From Roseovarius aestuarii (GTDB lineage Bacteria > Pseudomonadota > Alphaproteobacteria > Rhodobacterales > Rhodobacteraceae): 64,000 nt of DNA. The first letter of the stretch is position 1, and every line of letters begins with the position of its first letter. The DNA lies in contig NZ_JAIMIB010000001.1 in the NCBI RefSeq assembly GCF_019966515.1, forward strand, positions 598,974-662,973. The letters are read 5' to 3'. The translations under genes were made by a program, and so were the position numbers. Below the pieces are notes generated by a model that made no database searches, had not been told where the DNA came from, and saw only the letters and a list, made by a program, of their open reading frames with translations. Of the stretch, positions 1-9,194 are shown piece by piece.

Positions 1-1
1 C

Positions 2-730
2 GCGATGACCCAGCAGATGCTCACCGATCCCGATTTTGACTTTCGTGGAGAGTTTTCCGATGTCAGTTACCATGGCCCGGAACAGAATTCCGAACTAGGC
101 AAAACGCGCGGCCTGCTGGCCCCGAATGAGTTCTGGTATTTCTGGCGGGCCATTTTCCCCGACGACAAGGATATCGGGATTGATCTGACCCGGGCCACCG
201 TGGCTCAATTTGAAGAATTCAGCAAAAAACTGCGCGAGCTTTCAAGCGTTCGGGCCCGGCCCGTTGCCACCAAGGGCATGATCATCAACCATCAACTCGA
301 CAGCTTCGCCGCGAACATGCCAGAGGCGGTTTTTCTAAATCTCGATCGTGACCCGGCGCATGCGGCATGGTCGCTTCTGCGCGCGCGCGAACGGATGCAT
401 GGCGATGAGAATACATGGTATTCTTTCAGAACGCCGAACCACGAAGCACTAAAAGCCTTTCCCGCCCCGGAACAGGTCATGGGGCAGATCGAGACAATCC
501 GCAGTGACCTGCACAAGCAACTGAACGCCCTGCCAAAAACACGGTGGCTGACACTGGACTATGCCGAGCTTTGCGGCGACCCCAATGGCTCGTTCGAAAA
601 ACTGCGCGCGCTTTATGCGAAGAATGGCCTGACGCTGGAGGGGGCGAACACCCTGCCCCCCACCAATCTGTCCGTGCCTGCCATACCGGAAGACGTGGCA
701 ATGGCTTTCAAGGATTACCAAAGACGCTAA
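2..730 (+). CDS. Sulfotransferase-like protein, 5'-truncated by window edge
   Basis: The reading frame is open back to the first bases, so the gene probably begins upstream and the ATG at 5 is likely internal. The visible 241 residues look like the C-terminal part of a PAPS-dependent sulfotransferase. A stretch reading FLNLDRDPAHAAWSLLR (about residues 110-126) fits the 3'-phosphate-binding strand and helix of that fold, and a later WLTLDYAELCGDP segment is also typical. The 5'-phosphosulfate loop is not in the window. It is the first of three sulfotransferase-like genes in the first 5 kb, next to glycosyltransferases, so sulfation of a surface glycan is the likely role (inference). The family is moderately certain and the substrate unknown. 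Confidence 0.6.
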   Translation, partial: AMTQQMLTDPDFDFRGEFSDVSYHGPEQNSELGKTRGLLAPNEFWYFWRAIFPDDKDIGIDLTRATVAQFEEFSKKLRELSSVRARPVATKGMIINHQLDSFAANMPEAVFLNLDRDPAHAAWSLLRARERMHGDENTWYSFRTPNHEALKAFPAPEQVMGQIETIRSDLHKQLNALPKTRWLTLDYAELCGDPNGSFEKLRALYAKNGLTLEGANTLPPTNLSVPAIPEDVAMAFKDYQRR

Positions 731-794
731 CGCGCCATCCTTGATTTTCATATCAAGAACAGCTCGCTAACCTATCGATTTTCGCGCTGCCACG

Positions 795-1877
795 TCAGGC
801 ATCCGCACCCGTCATGAGACGGGTAAGGTCTTCCGTGATCTGACTTTTCGTCGCCTGGCCCATGTCGGGATGAGTGGGGATATTTACGATATGCGCATAC
901 ACGTCCTGCGTCATCGGCAGATCCGCCAGGGGTTTGTAATACTTGGCAAAATTGATGTGCTTGGTCAGGCGCAAACGCTCCAGCGGGATCGGCTCGACCG
1001 ACAGGAATGCACAGCTGGTCTTCGGTGTCGGCCCATCAGGGGGCAGCAGTGGACGCAGGCCCATTTCCCGGGCAATTTCTTCGATACGTGCGGCCTGTTC
1101 GTGATAGCGCGGCGTCCATTCTTCTACCGCTTCCAGCCGGCTGATGTGAAACGCGCAGGCGATATCCGATATCTTGCCGTTGTTCATCCACAAATGTGCG
1201 GCTTCGGGCGGCGCCTCGTAATTGAGAAGCGTATAAAATTCCTCGGCCTGGTCTGCCGGGGTGATCGCCAGCCCCCCTTCGCCCAGCCCATAGGGCTTGG
1301 TCTGGTGCAGGCTGAAACTCTGCCACGGCCAATCGGGAATGCCGGCGCGAACACCTGCCGCATTGTCAAACAGCAAAGCCTTACCGGTTTCTTTGGCAAA
1401 ATCGATATAGTCAGAAAAATCCTGCACCATGCCCAGTGTATTGACCACGATGACACCATCAAAACTGTCCGGGTCAAGCGCCCTGAGCGCCGCTAGATCG
1501 AGCATCCCGCGGGCATCGCAATCGACAAATGTCACATCCGCAAAGTAGCCGCGCCCCATGTTCTGAAACGTAAAGCTTGACGACACCCAACGCAGCTTCT
1601 GTCCGGCAGCCTGCTCGTGCAGACGCGCCATCGCCTCCAGTGCCACGCCGCCATTGGCGCAAGGTGTCACTCTCGCGCCCTCCGGCACTTGCAAGTGTTC
1701 GGCGAAAGCGTCTGCCATCCGGTGATAGAGCGGCCCCCGATTTGCCCAGAGGTTCTCTCTGGCGCAGGCCTCGAGCAGGGTCGAGACACGGTCCATCGCA
1801 GGGGTCTTGTTTTCGACAAATCTTATCACGCGCTGGCCCTCGGTTTCTTGAAAGATCACAGGGGGCGAACCCCGCAT
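795..1877 (-). CDS. DegT/DnrJ/EryC1/StrS-type PLP-dependent enzyme
   Basis: A 360-residue fold-type I PLP protein of the sugar aminotransferase (DegT) family. The motif HQTKPYGLGEGG places the Schiff-base lysine at Lys194, and Asp171 in LLFDNAAG is the expected pyridine-nitrogen partner. Members usually transaminate or dehydrate nucleotide-linked keto-sugars that end up in O-antigens or capsules. It runs convergent to the preceding sulfotransferase and in the same direction as the WbqC-like gene just upstream, with which it probably forms a transcription unit. WbqC proteins and DegT enzymes often occur together in amino-sugar pathways. The exact sugar cannot be told. The N-terminus could start slightly later, since the first 20 residues are not family-like. 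Confidence 0.75.
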   Translation of the reverse strand: MRGSPPVIFQETEGQRVIRFVENKTPAMDRVSTLLEACARENLWANRGPLYHRMADAFAEHLQVPEGARVTPCANGGVALEAMARLHEQAAGQKLRWVSSSFTFQNMGRGYFADVTFVDCDARGMLDLAALRALDPDSFDGVIVVNTLGMVQDFSDYIDFAKETGKALLFDNAAGVRAGIPDWPWQSFSLHQTKPYGLGEGGLAITPADQAEEFYTLLNYEAPPEAAHLWMNNGKISDIACAFHISRLEAVEEWTPRYHEQAARIEEIAREMGLRPLLPPDGPTPKTSCAFLSVEPIPLERLRLTKHINFAKYYKPLADLPMTQDVYAHIVNIPTHPDMGQATKSQITEDLTRLMTGADA

Positions 1878-1921
1878 GCGTGGCTATCAGCCCGCCCGCA
1901 CCAGCGCAAGCGGGGCACCGG

Positions 1922-2671
1922 TCATTCCAGCGTGTAACATCCCAGCATCGCGCGTATCTCAGCAGGGTCGTTGAACATCATCACATCAAGAATGGACAGG
2001 TTAGGCACGAATTCGGCGTCAAACTGACGATAGGCGACATCGCTGGATTGAATGAATTTAAGCTCAATACCATGAGAGCTGAAATCGCTTTTGTCATAGA
2101 GATCACGTCCGCCCGGTGCATTGACATAGATTTTCGTATCACGCGTCTTGCAGATCGCCTGAATACGCTCGGCCGCTCTAAGACCCTGCCCGGCCTGCAG
2201 ATCGGACGATCTTAGAAGCAGCACATCAATGCCAAGATAGGCCTTAACCTCGATCAGCGATGCATAAAGAAAATCGGCAAGATTGCGGCTGTCGGGTTGC
2301 AATATCCTACCCAGCAGCGCCGACACATTCTGAAAATAGGGTGCGTTGGCGTAGGCATGCGCCACCTTCTTCTGCAGGTCACGGCACGCCTCGTCCCAAT
2401 GATCGGTCAGATATCTTTCATTGATTCCAACCCTCGTACTGCCCTTGCGCAGCGGTAGTGTGAAGGTTTCGGCATTTCCATTCCAAAGCAGCCGGTTGCG
2501 ATTAATCCAGCCCCTGGTGAACTGCACGTCGTCATAGACCACGAATTCATCCACCGCCTGCATCATCTGCCAATAGCCGATATAGGGCAGAAAATAGGGC
2601 TGCATTATTGCCACTCTCTTTCCTTGCCCGGGGGACTTTATGTCGGTGCTTTGTTGCAGCGCAAAACTCAT
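1922..2671 (-). CDS. WbqC-like family protein
   Basis: A protein of 249 residues with the WbqC signature: IMQPYFLPYIGYWQM (about residues 22-36), then VVYDDVQFTRGWINRNR. WbqC-like proteins occur in O-antigen and exopolysaccharide clusters and are thought to act in acylation or tailoring of amino sugars; the reaction is not firmly known. The start is uncertain. The ATG at 2671 has no clear ribosome binding site, whereas a GTG at 2614 (first residue before AIMQPYF) and an ATG at 2605 both follow an AAGGAAAG stretch. A later start would also free the divergent promoter region of the neighbouring sulfotransferase. It is followed by the DegT-type gene, 44 bp away. Confidence 0.75.
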   Translation of the reverse strand: MSFALQQSTDIKSPGQGKRVAIMQPYFLPYIGYWQMMQAVDEFVVYDDVQFTRGWINRNRLLWNGNAETFTLPLRKGSTRVGINERYLTDHWDEACRDLQKKVAHAYANAPYFQNVSALLGRILQPDSRNLADFLYASLIEVKAYLGIDVLLLRSSDLQAGQGLRAAERIQAICKTRDTKIYVNAPGGRDLYDKSDFSSHGIELKFIQSSDVAYRQFDAEFVPNLSILDVMMFNDPAEIRAMLGCYTLE

Positions 2672-2733
2672 CTACTAGAGTGGGCCGGGTATGTTACTCA
2701 GCCGATATCGCGCGCAAGCTAGGGGTTTTTGAA

Positions 2734-3735
2734 TTGCACCACAAGTTGCTCGTCAACCCGGTATTCCTGATGTGCTCTGAGCGATCAGGAAGCAATCTGA
2801 TTGCGCGTATTTTTGACGCCCACCCGGATTTTTTCGCCCCCAGCCCGGCACATCTTTTTCGGGTGTTTTCGACGCTTGATCAGAACCGCGATCTCAGCGC
2901 CGAAATCCTGCGCATGTTCGATCGGAAACTTGGCATCTGGATGCTCGACAACCAGCCGCAGGCAGAACGCGCGGCATTGCTTGCACAGGCCAGGACCTCG
3001 GCAGAAAAAATCGCGACCCTGCTGAACGCCGAAGGCCGATTGCGCAATCGCCCGCGTCTTTTTCTCAAGGAAAATTCCACGCATTCCTTCCTGCCCTTTA
3101 TCGAGCAGGTATCCCGGAACCCGACCTATGTGCTGATGGTGCGCGACCCCCGCGACATGGCGGTGTCATGGGTCAACGCCCCGACACTGAGAGGCGGCGT
3201 TTTGCGGTCGGCCCGGCGCTGGCTCTCGGACGTCGAAGGGGCTCTGCAGGCCGACAAAGAAGGGCGCCGGATCGTGCACCTGACCTATGAGTCGTTGATC
3301 AGCCAGTCCGAAGATACATTGCGCCGTGTCTGCAAGGAACTGGATATCGAATTCTCCCCGGTCATGCTCGAACATGTCAGCAACAGCGAAGGCGTGGCGC
3401 AAGACGCAGGACGTACGGCGCTATGGCAAAACCTGTCCCGCGATATCATGCGCGACAATTTCAACAAGTTTCAGGGTCGGCTGGATGACAATGAAATCGC
3501 CTATATCGAGACCCTGTGCGGCCCGCTGATGGCACAGTTCGGTTATGCCAAATCCCGCCCGGCGGATGCCCCGCCTTTCGGATCGGAGGATAATTTTGAC
3601 GATCTCGAGGCGGCGTTGAAAGCACGCGAGCCCTGGACCAAACCGGCCTATCAGGATCTGCCTCAGGACGAGCGCGCGCGGCTGAAAGCCTGGTCCGCAC
3701 TCAAACAGGAGCTTGATGACAAATACGGCCTCTGA
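2734..3735 (+). CDS. Sulfotransferase family protein
   Basis: A P-loop sulfotransferase. The 5'-phosphosulfate loop CSERSGSNLIARIF lies close to the N-terminus, as in the family, and LMVRDPRDMAVSW supplies the 3'-phosphate-binding Arg and Ser. The frame is open back to 2608, but the extra residues there do not look like protein and would overlap the divergent WbqC gene. A TTG at 2734 is preceded by AGGGG at 2721-2725 with 8-nt spacing, which I take as the start; ATG 2770 would cut into the phosphosulfate loop. Length is then 333 residues. It probably transfers sulfate from PAPS to a surface glycan made by its neighbours (inference). The family call is firm, the acceptor unknown. Confidence 0.75.
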   Translation: MHHKLLVNPVFLMCSERSGSNLIARIFDAHPDFFAPSPAHLFRVFSTLDQNRDLSAEILRMFDRKLGIWMLDNQPQAERAALLAQARTSAEKIATLLNAEGRLRNRPRLFLKENSTHSFLPFIEQVSRNPTYVLMVRDPRDMAVSWVNAPTLRGGVLRSARRWLSDVEGALQADKEGRRIVHLTYESLISQSEDTLRRVCKELDIEFSPVMLEHVSNSEGVAQDAGRTALWQNLSRDIMRDNFNKFQGRLDDNEIAYIETLCGPLMAQFGYAKSRPADAPPFGSEDNFDDLEAALKAREPWTKPAYQDLPQDERARLKAWSALKQELDDKYGL

Positions 3736-3920
3736 TCGACAAGCCAGAATGACCGGCAGCGCCGACAATCGCGCGGGCGACGGTTTTCAATGGAAAATCG
3801 TGATCGGGCACGATACCAACGGCACGATACCCCGGACACACGGGACACTTTGACAGACACAATCAGCGACACCCATCGCATTAGGGCCGATTTTCGCCAG
3901 ACAACCGCAAGACAGATCGC

Positions 3921-4628
3921 ATGAAACTTCGCCAACTTTTCAGTTCAGACAATAAAACCGACCAACCGGACCCACGTCAGGACGAAAAGATTTTTTGCAT
4001 TTCGTTTCAGCGTACCGGGACGACAAGTGTTGGCGGTTTTCTGAAGGAGTTGGGCTATTCCGTTGCCGACTGGTCCGTATCGCACCGCAACCAATGGGGC
4101 CGCAAATGGGTAGACGGCCAATTCGACGCGATTACCGAAAGCAAAGATTTCATCGCGCATCAGGGCTTCGAAGACGGGCCCTGGTTCGCGCCTGAATTTT
4201 ACCGGTTTCTGTATCACCGGTTCCCGCGATCAAAGTTTATTCTGTTCGAGCGTGACGCCGATGCCTGGTTTCAATCGATGCTGTCCCATTCCGGGGGACG
4301 CTCTCTGGGTGTTACCGCCGTTCACGCCAAGATTTACCGCCGCGAGAGCGAATATCTGGATCTGTGCGCGGCAGCGGATGACCCAGAAACGGTTGATCAG
4401 AACGGTTTGGAACTGGCCGGTCACAAGGATCACTATATTGATATTTATCGCACCCGGAATCGTGAGACCCGCCAGTTCTTTCAGGCCCGCGACCCAAACC
4501 GGTTGTTCACCGGCAGGCTGGAAGATCCGGATAAATGGCGACGGCTGGCCGAATATCTGGGACATGATCCCGGATTGGCGCAAGAGGTTCACATGAACAG
4601 ATCGCCACAATCGACCGGCAACGCATGA
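3921..4628 (+). CDS. Sulfotransferase family protein (short form)
   Basis: A 235-residue P-loop protein starting its domain with ISFQRTGTTSVGGFL, the phosphosulfate-binding loop of the short sulfotransferase family typical of proteobacteria. The LFERDADAWFQSML strand-helix matches the 3'-phosphate site. The stop overlaps the ATG of the next glycosyltransferase by four bases (ATGA, 4625-4628), implying translational coupling. The 185-bp gap before it holds no gene that I can see. Together with its neighbours it suggests a glycan that is built and then sulfated. Specificity is not readable from the sequence. Confidence 0.75.
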   Translation: MKLRQLFSSDNKTDQPDPRQDEKIFCISFQRTGTTSVGGFLKELGYSVADWSVSHRNQWGRKWVDGQFDAITESKDFIAHQGFEDGPWFAPEFYRFLYHRFPRSKFILFERDADAWFQSMLSHSGGRSLGVTAVHAKIYRRESEYLDLCAAADDPETVDQNGLELAGHKDHYIDIYRTRNRETRQFFQARDPNRLFTGRLEDPDKWRRLAEYLGHDPGLAQEVHMNRSPQSTGNA

Positions 4629-5593
4629 CACCGACAGCGCCGTCCCAGCTGCCCGACGAACGCCCGCAACTTCGCTACAGCGTCGTTATCCTGAGCTATA
4701 ATCAGGAAGACTATATCGGCGATGCCATACGCTCGGTTCTGACGCAGGAATGTTTCCCTGTCGAAATCCTGGTCTCGGATGACTGCTCGACCGATGGCAC
4801 CTTTCATGCGGCACAGCGTGCCGTCGAGGGCTATCGCGGGCCGCACAGTCTTCATATGCGCCGCAACCCCAAGAATATGGGGCTAATCGCCCATATCAAC
4901 CAGATCGTCGAGACGGCGACAGGGGATGTCATCATCCCGGCCTATGGCGATGATATTTCTCTACCGTCGCGCGTAGCCGAAATCGCAAAACTGTTCGAGG
5001 CGCGCGCACCCCTGCTCGTCCATTCCGACGCGATCGCCATAGACGAAAATGGCAATGAAACCCGTTCGCATTACCGGAAGGCGGATTTCTATCGCACCAC
5101 CGACGCCTTGCAGACAGCGACATCGATGGCGCTATACTTGGGCGCTTCCGGCGCATGGCACCGCGAACTGTTCAGCAAATACGGGCCGATACGTCATCCC
5201 AATGTCTATGAAGATCACATTCTGGGTTTTCGTGCAGCGTTGGAGAACCGCGTGGCGTTCATCGACAAGCCGTTGCTGAAGTACCGCGAGGGGGTCGGCA
5301 TATCCCACCAGCTGAACCGTGAGCGTCATCGGGAAGATGCCGGCACCCGCCGCAGGAAGATCCTCGATATGATGATCGCAACATTCAGTCAGCGGCTGGC
5401 GGATGCGGCAACGCATGGCATGTCAGCCAATCATGCGGTGATGAAGAAATTGCTTCGCGCAAAGCGTAAGGCGGAATTGCGGCGTGCCTGCTATGGCGGG
5501 ATCGGGCGAATGGTGGCCGGCAACCTAAGCACGCCAGGCGCGGCATTGTCCGCTGCCGCCGCAGAAGGGCTCAGGATCATCCGGCGGCGATAA
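4625..5593 (+). CDS. Family 2 glycosyltransferase
   Basis: A GT-A fold glycosyltransferase of 322 residues. The N-terminus YSVVILSYNQEDYIGDAI and the following EILVSDDCSTDGT carry the nucleotide-sugar binding strand and first Asp pair; a second acidic site GDDISLPSR sits near residue 115. There are no transmembrane segments, so it is expected in the cytoplasm at the inner membrane surface. It is coupled to the upstream sulfotransferase by an ATGA overlap. It is clearly paralogous to the glycosyltransferase at 7521-8471: both share the order NQEDYI, SDDCS, LLVH(S/T)DA, a LGA(S/T) segment, then FRAALE and ID(K/E)KL. It converges on the ABC exporter gene with only 7 bp between stops. Confidence 0.85.
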   Translation: MTPTAPSQLPDERPQLRYSVVILSYNQEDYIGDAIRSVLTQECFPVEILVSDDCSTDGTFHAAQRAVEGYRGPHSLHMRRNPKNMGLIAHINQIVETATGDVIIPAYGDDISLPSRVAEIAKLFEARAPLLVHSDAIAIDENGNETRSHYRKADFYRTTDALQTATSMALYLGASGAWHRELFSKYGPIRHPNVYEDHILGFRAALENRVAFIDKPLLKYREGVGISHQLNRERHREDAGTRRRKILDMMIATFSQRLADAATHGMSANHAVMKKLLRAKRKAELRRACYGGIGRMVAGNLSTPGAALSAAAAEGLRIIRRR

Positions 5594-5600
5594 CGGCCAG

Positions 5601-7388
5601 CTATTTCTTTTCGTCGTAGCCCTGTTTCTGCGCCTTGTAGAGCTGGGCATAAAGCCCGTTATCGGCCAGCAGCTTGGCATGTTTGCCCCGCTCGATCAGC
5701 TTGCCCTTCTCCAGCACGAAAATATTATCGGCATCCGAGACCGAAGACAGCCGGTGCGCGACCACGATGGTTGTCTTGCCCTTGGTCAGGCGATCAAGCG
5801 CGGTCTTGATCCGTGCCTCGGTGGCCTGATCCAGCGCCGATGTGGCCTCGTCCAGCAACAGGATCGGCGCGTCCCGCAGGAACGCCCGCGCGATGGCGAT
5901 ACGCTGCTTCTGCCCGCCCGAAAGCTGTGCCCCCTTTGGACCAACGGGCGCGTTCCCCCGGCTGCGGATGAAATCGGCAATCTCGGCGTCTTCGGCTGCC
6001 TTCCAGACCACCTCGTCGCTGGCGTCACGATTCACGTAGCGGATGTTTTCCCAGAGCGAATTGTTGAAAATCACGATATCCTGGGCCACGACCGAGAACG
6101 AGTTGCGCAGTCTTTCCAGCTTCAGCTTGTCGATGGGGATACCATCAATCGTGATTTCGCCGCCCTGCGCATCATAGAGCCGCGACAAGAGCGACAAGAT
6201 CGTGGTTTTACCCGACCCGGTGGATCCGACAATCGCCGAAACCTTACCGCCTTCGAAGGTCATGTTCAGACCTTTGAACAAGGGCTGATCGTCGCTGTAG
6301 CTGAAATCGACATCGCGCAGCACGATGTCCGCGCCGGTGTCAAACTCCTCAATCGGGTCCGCCACATCGTTGATCGTGGGTTTTTCGTCGTAAAAGCCGC
6401 GAACCCGGTTGAGAATGACCAGATTGTTCTGAATCCCGCTCACGAACTGGGCAACCAGCCGCGCCGGGTCGAACACCATGACCATGCCAAGCAGGAAGGT
6501 GATGATTTCGGCCCCGTCCGCATCAAAATCGGGGCTCAGCACCATATAGCCGCCTCCGCCGATCACCAGGGCATAGACAAAAGCCGTCGAGAGGTCGATC
6601 GACGGCATGACAAGCGCCTGTGTCGTCTGTGACTTCAGGACCAGATCGCGCATCAGCGCCGTGCCTTTCAGCATGCGCCGACGTTCGACCTCTTCCTGGT
6701 TGGCGATCTTCACCGTTCGCATACCGTTGGTCATCTCCTCGATGCCACTCATGTATTCAATCGATGCTTCCTGGATCTTTTCCTGAACTTCCCTGACCCG
6801 TTCGGCGACATAGTTCATGACCCAGATGATCAGCGGCAGAACGATCAACGCTGTGGCGAACAGATACGGGTTTTTATAAATCAGGTATCCCGACACGATA
6901 ACGACTGTCACCGAATCCCGGATGGCCCCGGCGACCGCACCGCCCACGAAGATGCCCAGTGTTTGCGGCTGCCCAACAACCTGTTGCAGGATTTTCCCCG
7001 ATTTGGTGCGCTCGAAATAGGCCAGATCCAGGTTCATCATGTGGTCGATCATGTCACGGCGCACTTCGAACACGACACCATTGCTCATGCGCATCGACGT
7101 GATCGGTATCAGATAGGACATAAGCCCGCGCACCGAAAACAGGAAGAACACGTAGAGACAGACGCCAAACAGTTCCCGCAGCGTGCCGGATTCGAAAATC
7201 ACGCGCAGGCCGTTTTCAGTCATCGCAAGAAATTGCTGATACACCACGCCCTGAATGATGATCATGCCAAGGATCAGCAGAATCATCTTCCAGCGAGAGC
7301 GGCAATATTTGTGCCACAGCCACTGCAGATTGTCCTGGTCCTTTACGGACAGGAGCGCACCGTAGTTCTTTTTCTGTTTTTTCGTCAT
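5601..7388 (-). CDS. MsbA-type ABC exporter, fused permease and ATPase
   Basis: A half-transporter of 595 residues: an N-terminal type-1 exporter membrane domain (roughly residues 30-320, several long hydrophobic stretches) followed by a nucleotide-binding domain. Walker A GSTGSGKTT is near residues 388-396, the signature LSGGQKQR near 489-496 and Walker B ILLLDEATSALD near 509-520, with a switch His in VVAHRL. It should act as a homodimer in the inner membrane, flipping a lipid-linked substrate. MsbA is the best-known relative; here the setting among glycosyltransferases, sulfotransferases and an LptE-like lipoprotein suggests export of lipid A or a lipid-linked glycan. The chromosome may have a separate housekeeping MsbA, so I leave the symbol blank. 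Confidence 0.85.
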   Translation of the reverse strand: MTKKQKKNYGALLSVKDQDNLQWLWHKYCRSRWKMILLILGMIIIQGVVYQQFLAMTENGLRVIFESGTLRELFGVCLYVFFLFSVRGLMSYLIPITSMRMSNGVVFEVRRDMIDHMMNLDLAYFERTKSGKILQQVVGQPQTLGIFVGGAVAGAIRDSVTVVIVSGYLIYKNPYLFATALIVLPLIIWVMNYVAERVREVQEKIQEASIEYMSGIEEMTNGMRTVKIANQEEVERRRMLKGTALMRDLVLKSQTTQALVMPSIDLSTAFVYALVIGGGGYMVLSPDFDADGAEIITFLLGMVMVFDPARLVAQFVSGIQNNLVILNRVRGFYDEKPTINDVADPIEEFDTGADIVLRDVDFSYSDDQPLFKGLNMTFEGGKVSAIVGSTGSGKTTILSLLSRLYDAQGGEITIDGIPIDKLKLERLRNSFSVVAQDIVIFNNSLWENIRYVNRDASDEVVWKAAEDAEIADFIRSRGNAPVGPKGAQLSGGQKQRIAIARAFLRDAPILLLDEATSALDQATEARIKTALDRLTKGKTTIVVAHRLSSVSDADNIFVLEKGKLIERGKHAKLLADNGLYAQLYKAQKQGYDEKK

Positions 7389-7520
7389 GAGTGTCAGCTC
7401 ATCCGTCAGAGGCGCAGAAGAGTGCTTTGCCAGCAGTTTCCATATCGTCCCGCCAATTACATATTTGCCTCAGAATGACAACTGAACCCAGACCGATCCC
7501 CGGCAAGGCGGTAGCTGGCA

Positions 7521-8471
7521 TCATTTGCGTTTGACGATGTAATTAAGTTCGGAAAGCGTGGTCTTAATGGCCGGACCACCGTATTTTAGCACATATCGCC
7601 ACCAGGGCATTATATAGAAATGGCCCCGCAGGCGTACTTTCTCGACTGCGGCCTCAAGCGACTGGATGATGTCATGATCTTCAGGCAGGCCAAAGGTTCG
7701 GGCATCTTTCAACCGCTGCTCGAACAAGGTCATGCGGGGCACGAACATCTTCTTGCGGCGCTCTCGCGACTCGGCCATCGTATCCAGCCTGTAGCGTGTG
7801 CTGACGCCTCCAGCGTTCGAAATTCCGACATCCTGCCGGTAGCAAACCAGTTTTTCGTCGATATAGCTGATACGCCCCTCAAGCGCCGCGCGGAACCCGG
7901 TGATCAGATCCTCAAACGCCTTACTATAACTTGGAAGCGGACCGTACTTACGCCAGAGTTCCCGGCGATAGGCCGAGGTGGCGCCCAGAAACAGCGAATC
8001 CGACAACGCTGCTTTGGTTACATCGGTGGTGTGATAGAAAAGCGCGTGATGGTGCCATGCCTCTGACGGATTTCCATCTCCGTCGACAGTGCTGGCATCC
8101 GTGTGCACCAACAGAGCGTCATCGCGCTCCATCACTTCGAGCAAGCGCGACACCCGGTTAGGCATCGATGTATCATCGGCCGGAAACGGCACGCACACTT
8201 CTGCGCTTGCCATATCAACCAGATGGTTGATGTGACGATTGACACCAAGGTTTTTCCGGTTTTGGTTCAGTACGATATCGTGCGGCCCGTCATAAGCGTC
8301 CGCCATCTCGCACATGATTTTGAAAGTCGCATCCTGCGAGCAATCATCCGACAGAATGATCTCAAGCCCTTCCGCGTCTTGCGACAACGCGCAATTCACC
8401 GCTTCGCGGATATAATCTTCTTGGTTATAGGCAAGCAGCAAAATGCTCGCGCGATATTGAGATTTGGACAT
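7521..8471 (-). CDS. Family 2 glycosyltransferase (paralogue)
   Basis: A protein of 316 residues that matches the glycosyltransferase at 4625-5593 motif by motif. It has ASILLLAYNQEDYI at the N-terminus, IILSDDCSQDATF for the donor-binding acidic pair, and a second acidic site in FPADDTSMPNR. It is transcribed in the same direction as the ABC exporter 130 bp downstream and may share a transcript with it. The two paralogues probably add related sugars to one glycan, or one is a duplicated and diverged copy (inference). No membrane segments are visible apart from a hydrophobic patch near the C-terminus (FYIMPWWRYVL). Confidence 0.85.
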   Translation of the reverse strand: MSKSQYRASILLLAYNQEDYIREAVNCALSQDAEGLEIILSDDCSQDATFKIMCEMADAYDGPHDIVLNQNRKNLGVNRHINHLVDMASAEVCVPFPADDTSMPNRVSRLLEVMERDDALLVHTDASTVDGDGNPSEAWHHHALFYHTTDVTKAALSDSLFLGATSAYRRELWRKYGPLPSYSKAFEDLITGFRAALEGRISYIDEKLVCYRQDVGISNAGGVSTRYRLDTMAESRERRKKMFVPRMTLFEQRLKDARTFGLPEDHDIIQSLEAAVEKVRLRGHFYIMPWWRYVLKYGGPAIKTTLSELNYIVKRK

Positions 8472-8720
8472 GACAATCTTTAGGTGTGGGCTACCGTGCG
8501 CACCCGCTACTAGGGCTGCAAATAAAGATCAACCGCTATCGGCATGAAAAACGCCTTCCTGACTTTTGCGCACCATATGGATATATCGCCATGACGTTGC
8601 AACCGTGAAACTGCGGATTGCGTAATGGCACCCACAATGTTCTGGCTTTCGTCCGGTGGACAAATTCTAGTAAGAATGATCAGAACTGAATGCCCGCCGC
8701 CCTGGAACAGGAAAACAACA

Positions 8721-9194
8721 ATGCACCGAAACAGGTATTTTCTGATCACCTGGGCGTTGATATCGCTGCTGAGCGCGGCGTCATGCGGTTTCACGCCGGT
8801 CTATGCACCGGGCACGGGAACGCAACAGGCACTTTCAGAAATCGAGATTGCGGAACCGAAAAGCAAACAAAGCTATCTTTTCGTGCGCGAGATGGAAGAT
8901 CGTATCGGCCGCTCGACAAACCCGAGCAAGCTGCTGAAATATGAGGTCAAAATCCGGGGTGAAGGTGTCGAAAGCGATTCTGATCGACGGCGTTTTGTTG
9001 GGGTCGTGACCTATCGGCTGATTGAAAACGAAACCAAAAAGCTCGTGGCCTCGGGGAGTGTGGATTCATTTGCCGGTTACTCGGTTTCAGATGGGTTGCT
9101 TATCAGCGCGCGCGAGGATGCTGTCGACCGGTTGATCGTCGTCCTTGCAGATCAGGTCACCCGGGAACTCATCGCCAAACTGGCCCAGCCATAA
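8721..9194 (+). CDS. LptE-like LPS-assembly lipoprotein
   Basis: A protein of 157 residues when started at ATG 8721, which follows a GGAACAGGAA ribosome binding site; the frame is open further upstream (8625) but that part is not protein-like. The N-terminus is a lipoprotein signal ending in LLSAASC, with the modified Cys followed by GFTPVY. CGFTPVY is the hallmark start of mature LptE-like proteins in Rhodobacterales. The C-terminal half (VVTYRLIENETKK, SGSVDSFAGYSVSDG, DRLIVVLADQVTRELI) also matches that family. LptE plugs and assembles the LptD outer-membrane LPS translocon. In this group lptE usually sits between leuS and holA, so this copy beside a glycan locus may be a second, specialised one. 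Confidence 0.7.
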   Translation: MHRNRYFLITWALISLLSAASCGFTPVYAPGTGTQQALSEIEIAEPKSKQSYLFVREMEDRIGRSTNPSKLLKYEVKIRGEGVESDSDRRRFVGVVTYRLIENETKKLVASGSVDSFAGYSVSDGLLISAREDAVDRLIVVLADQVTRELIAKLAQP

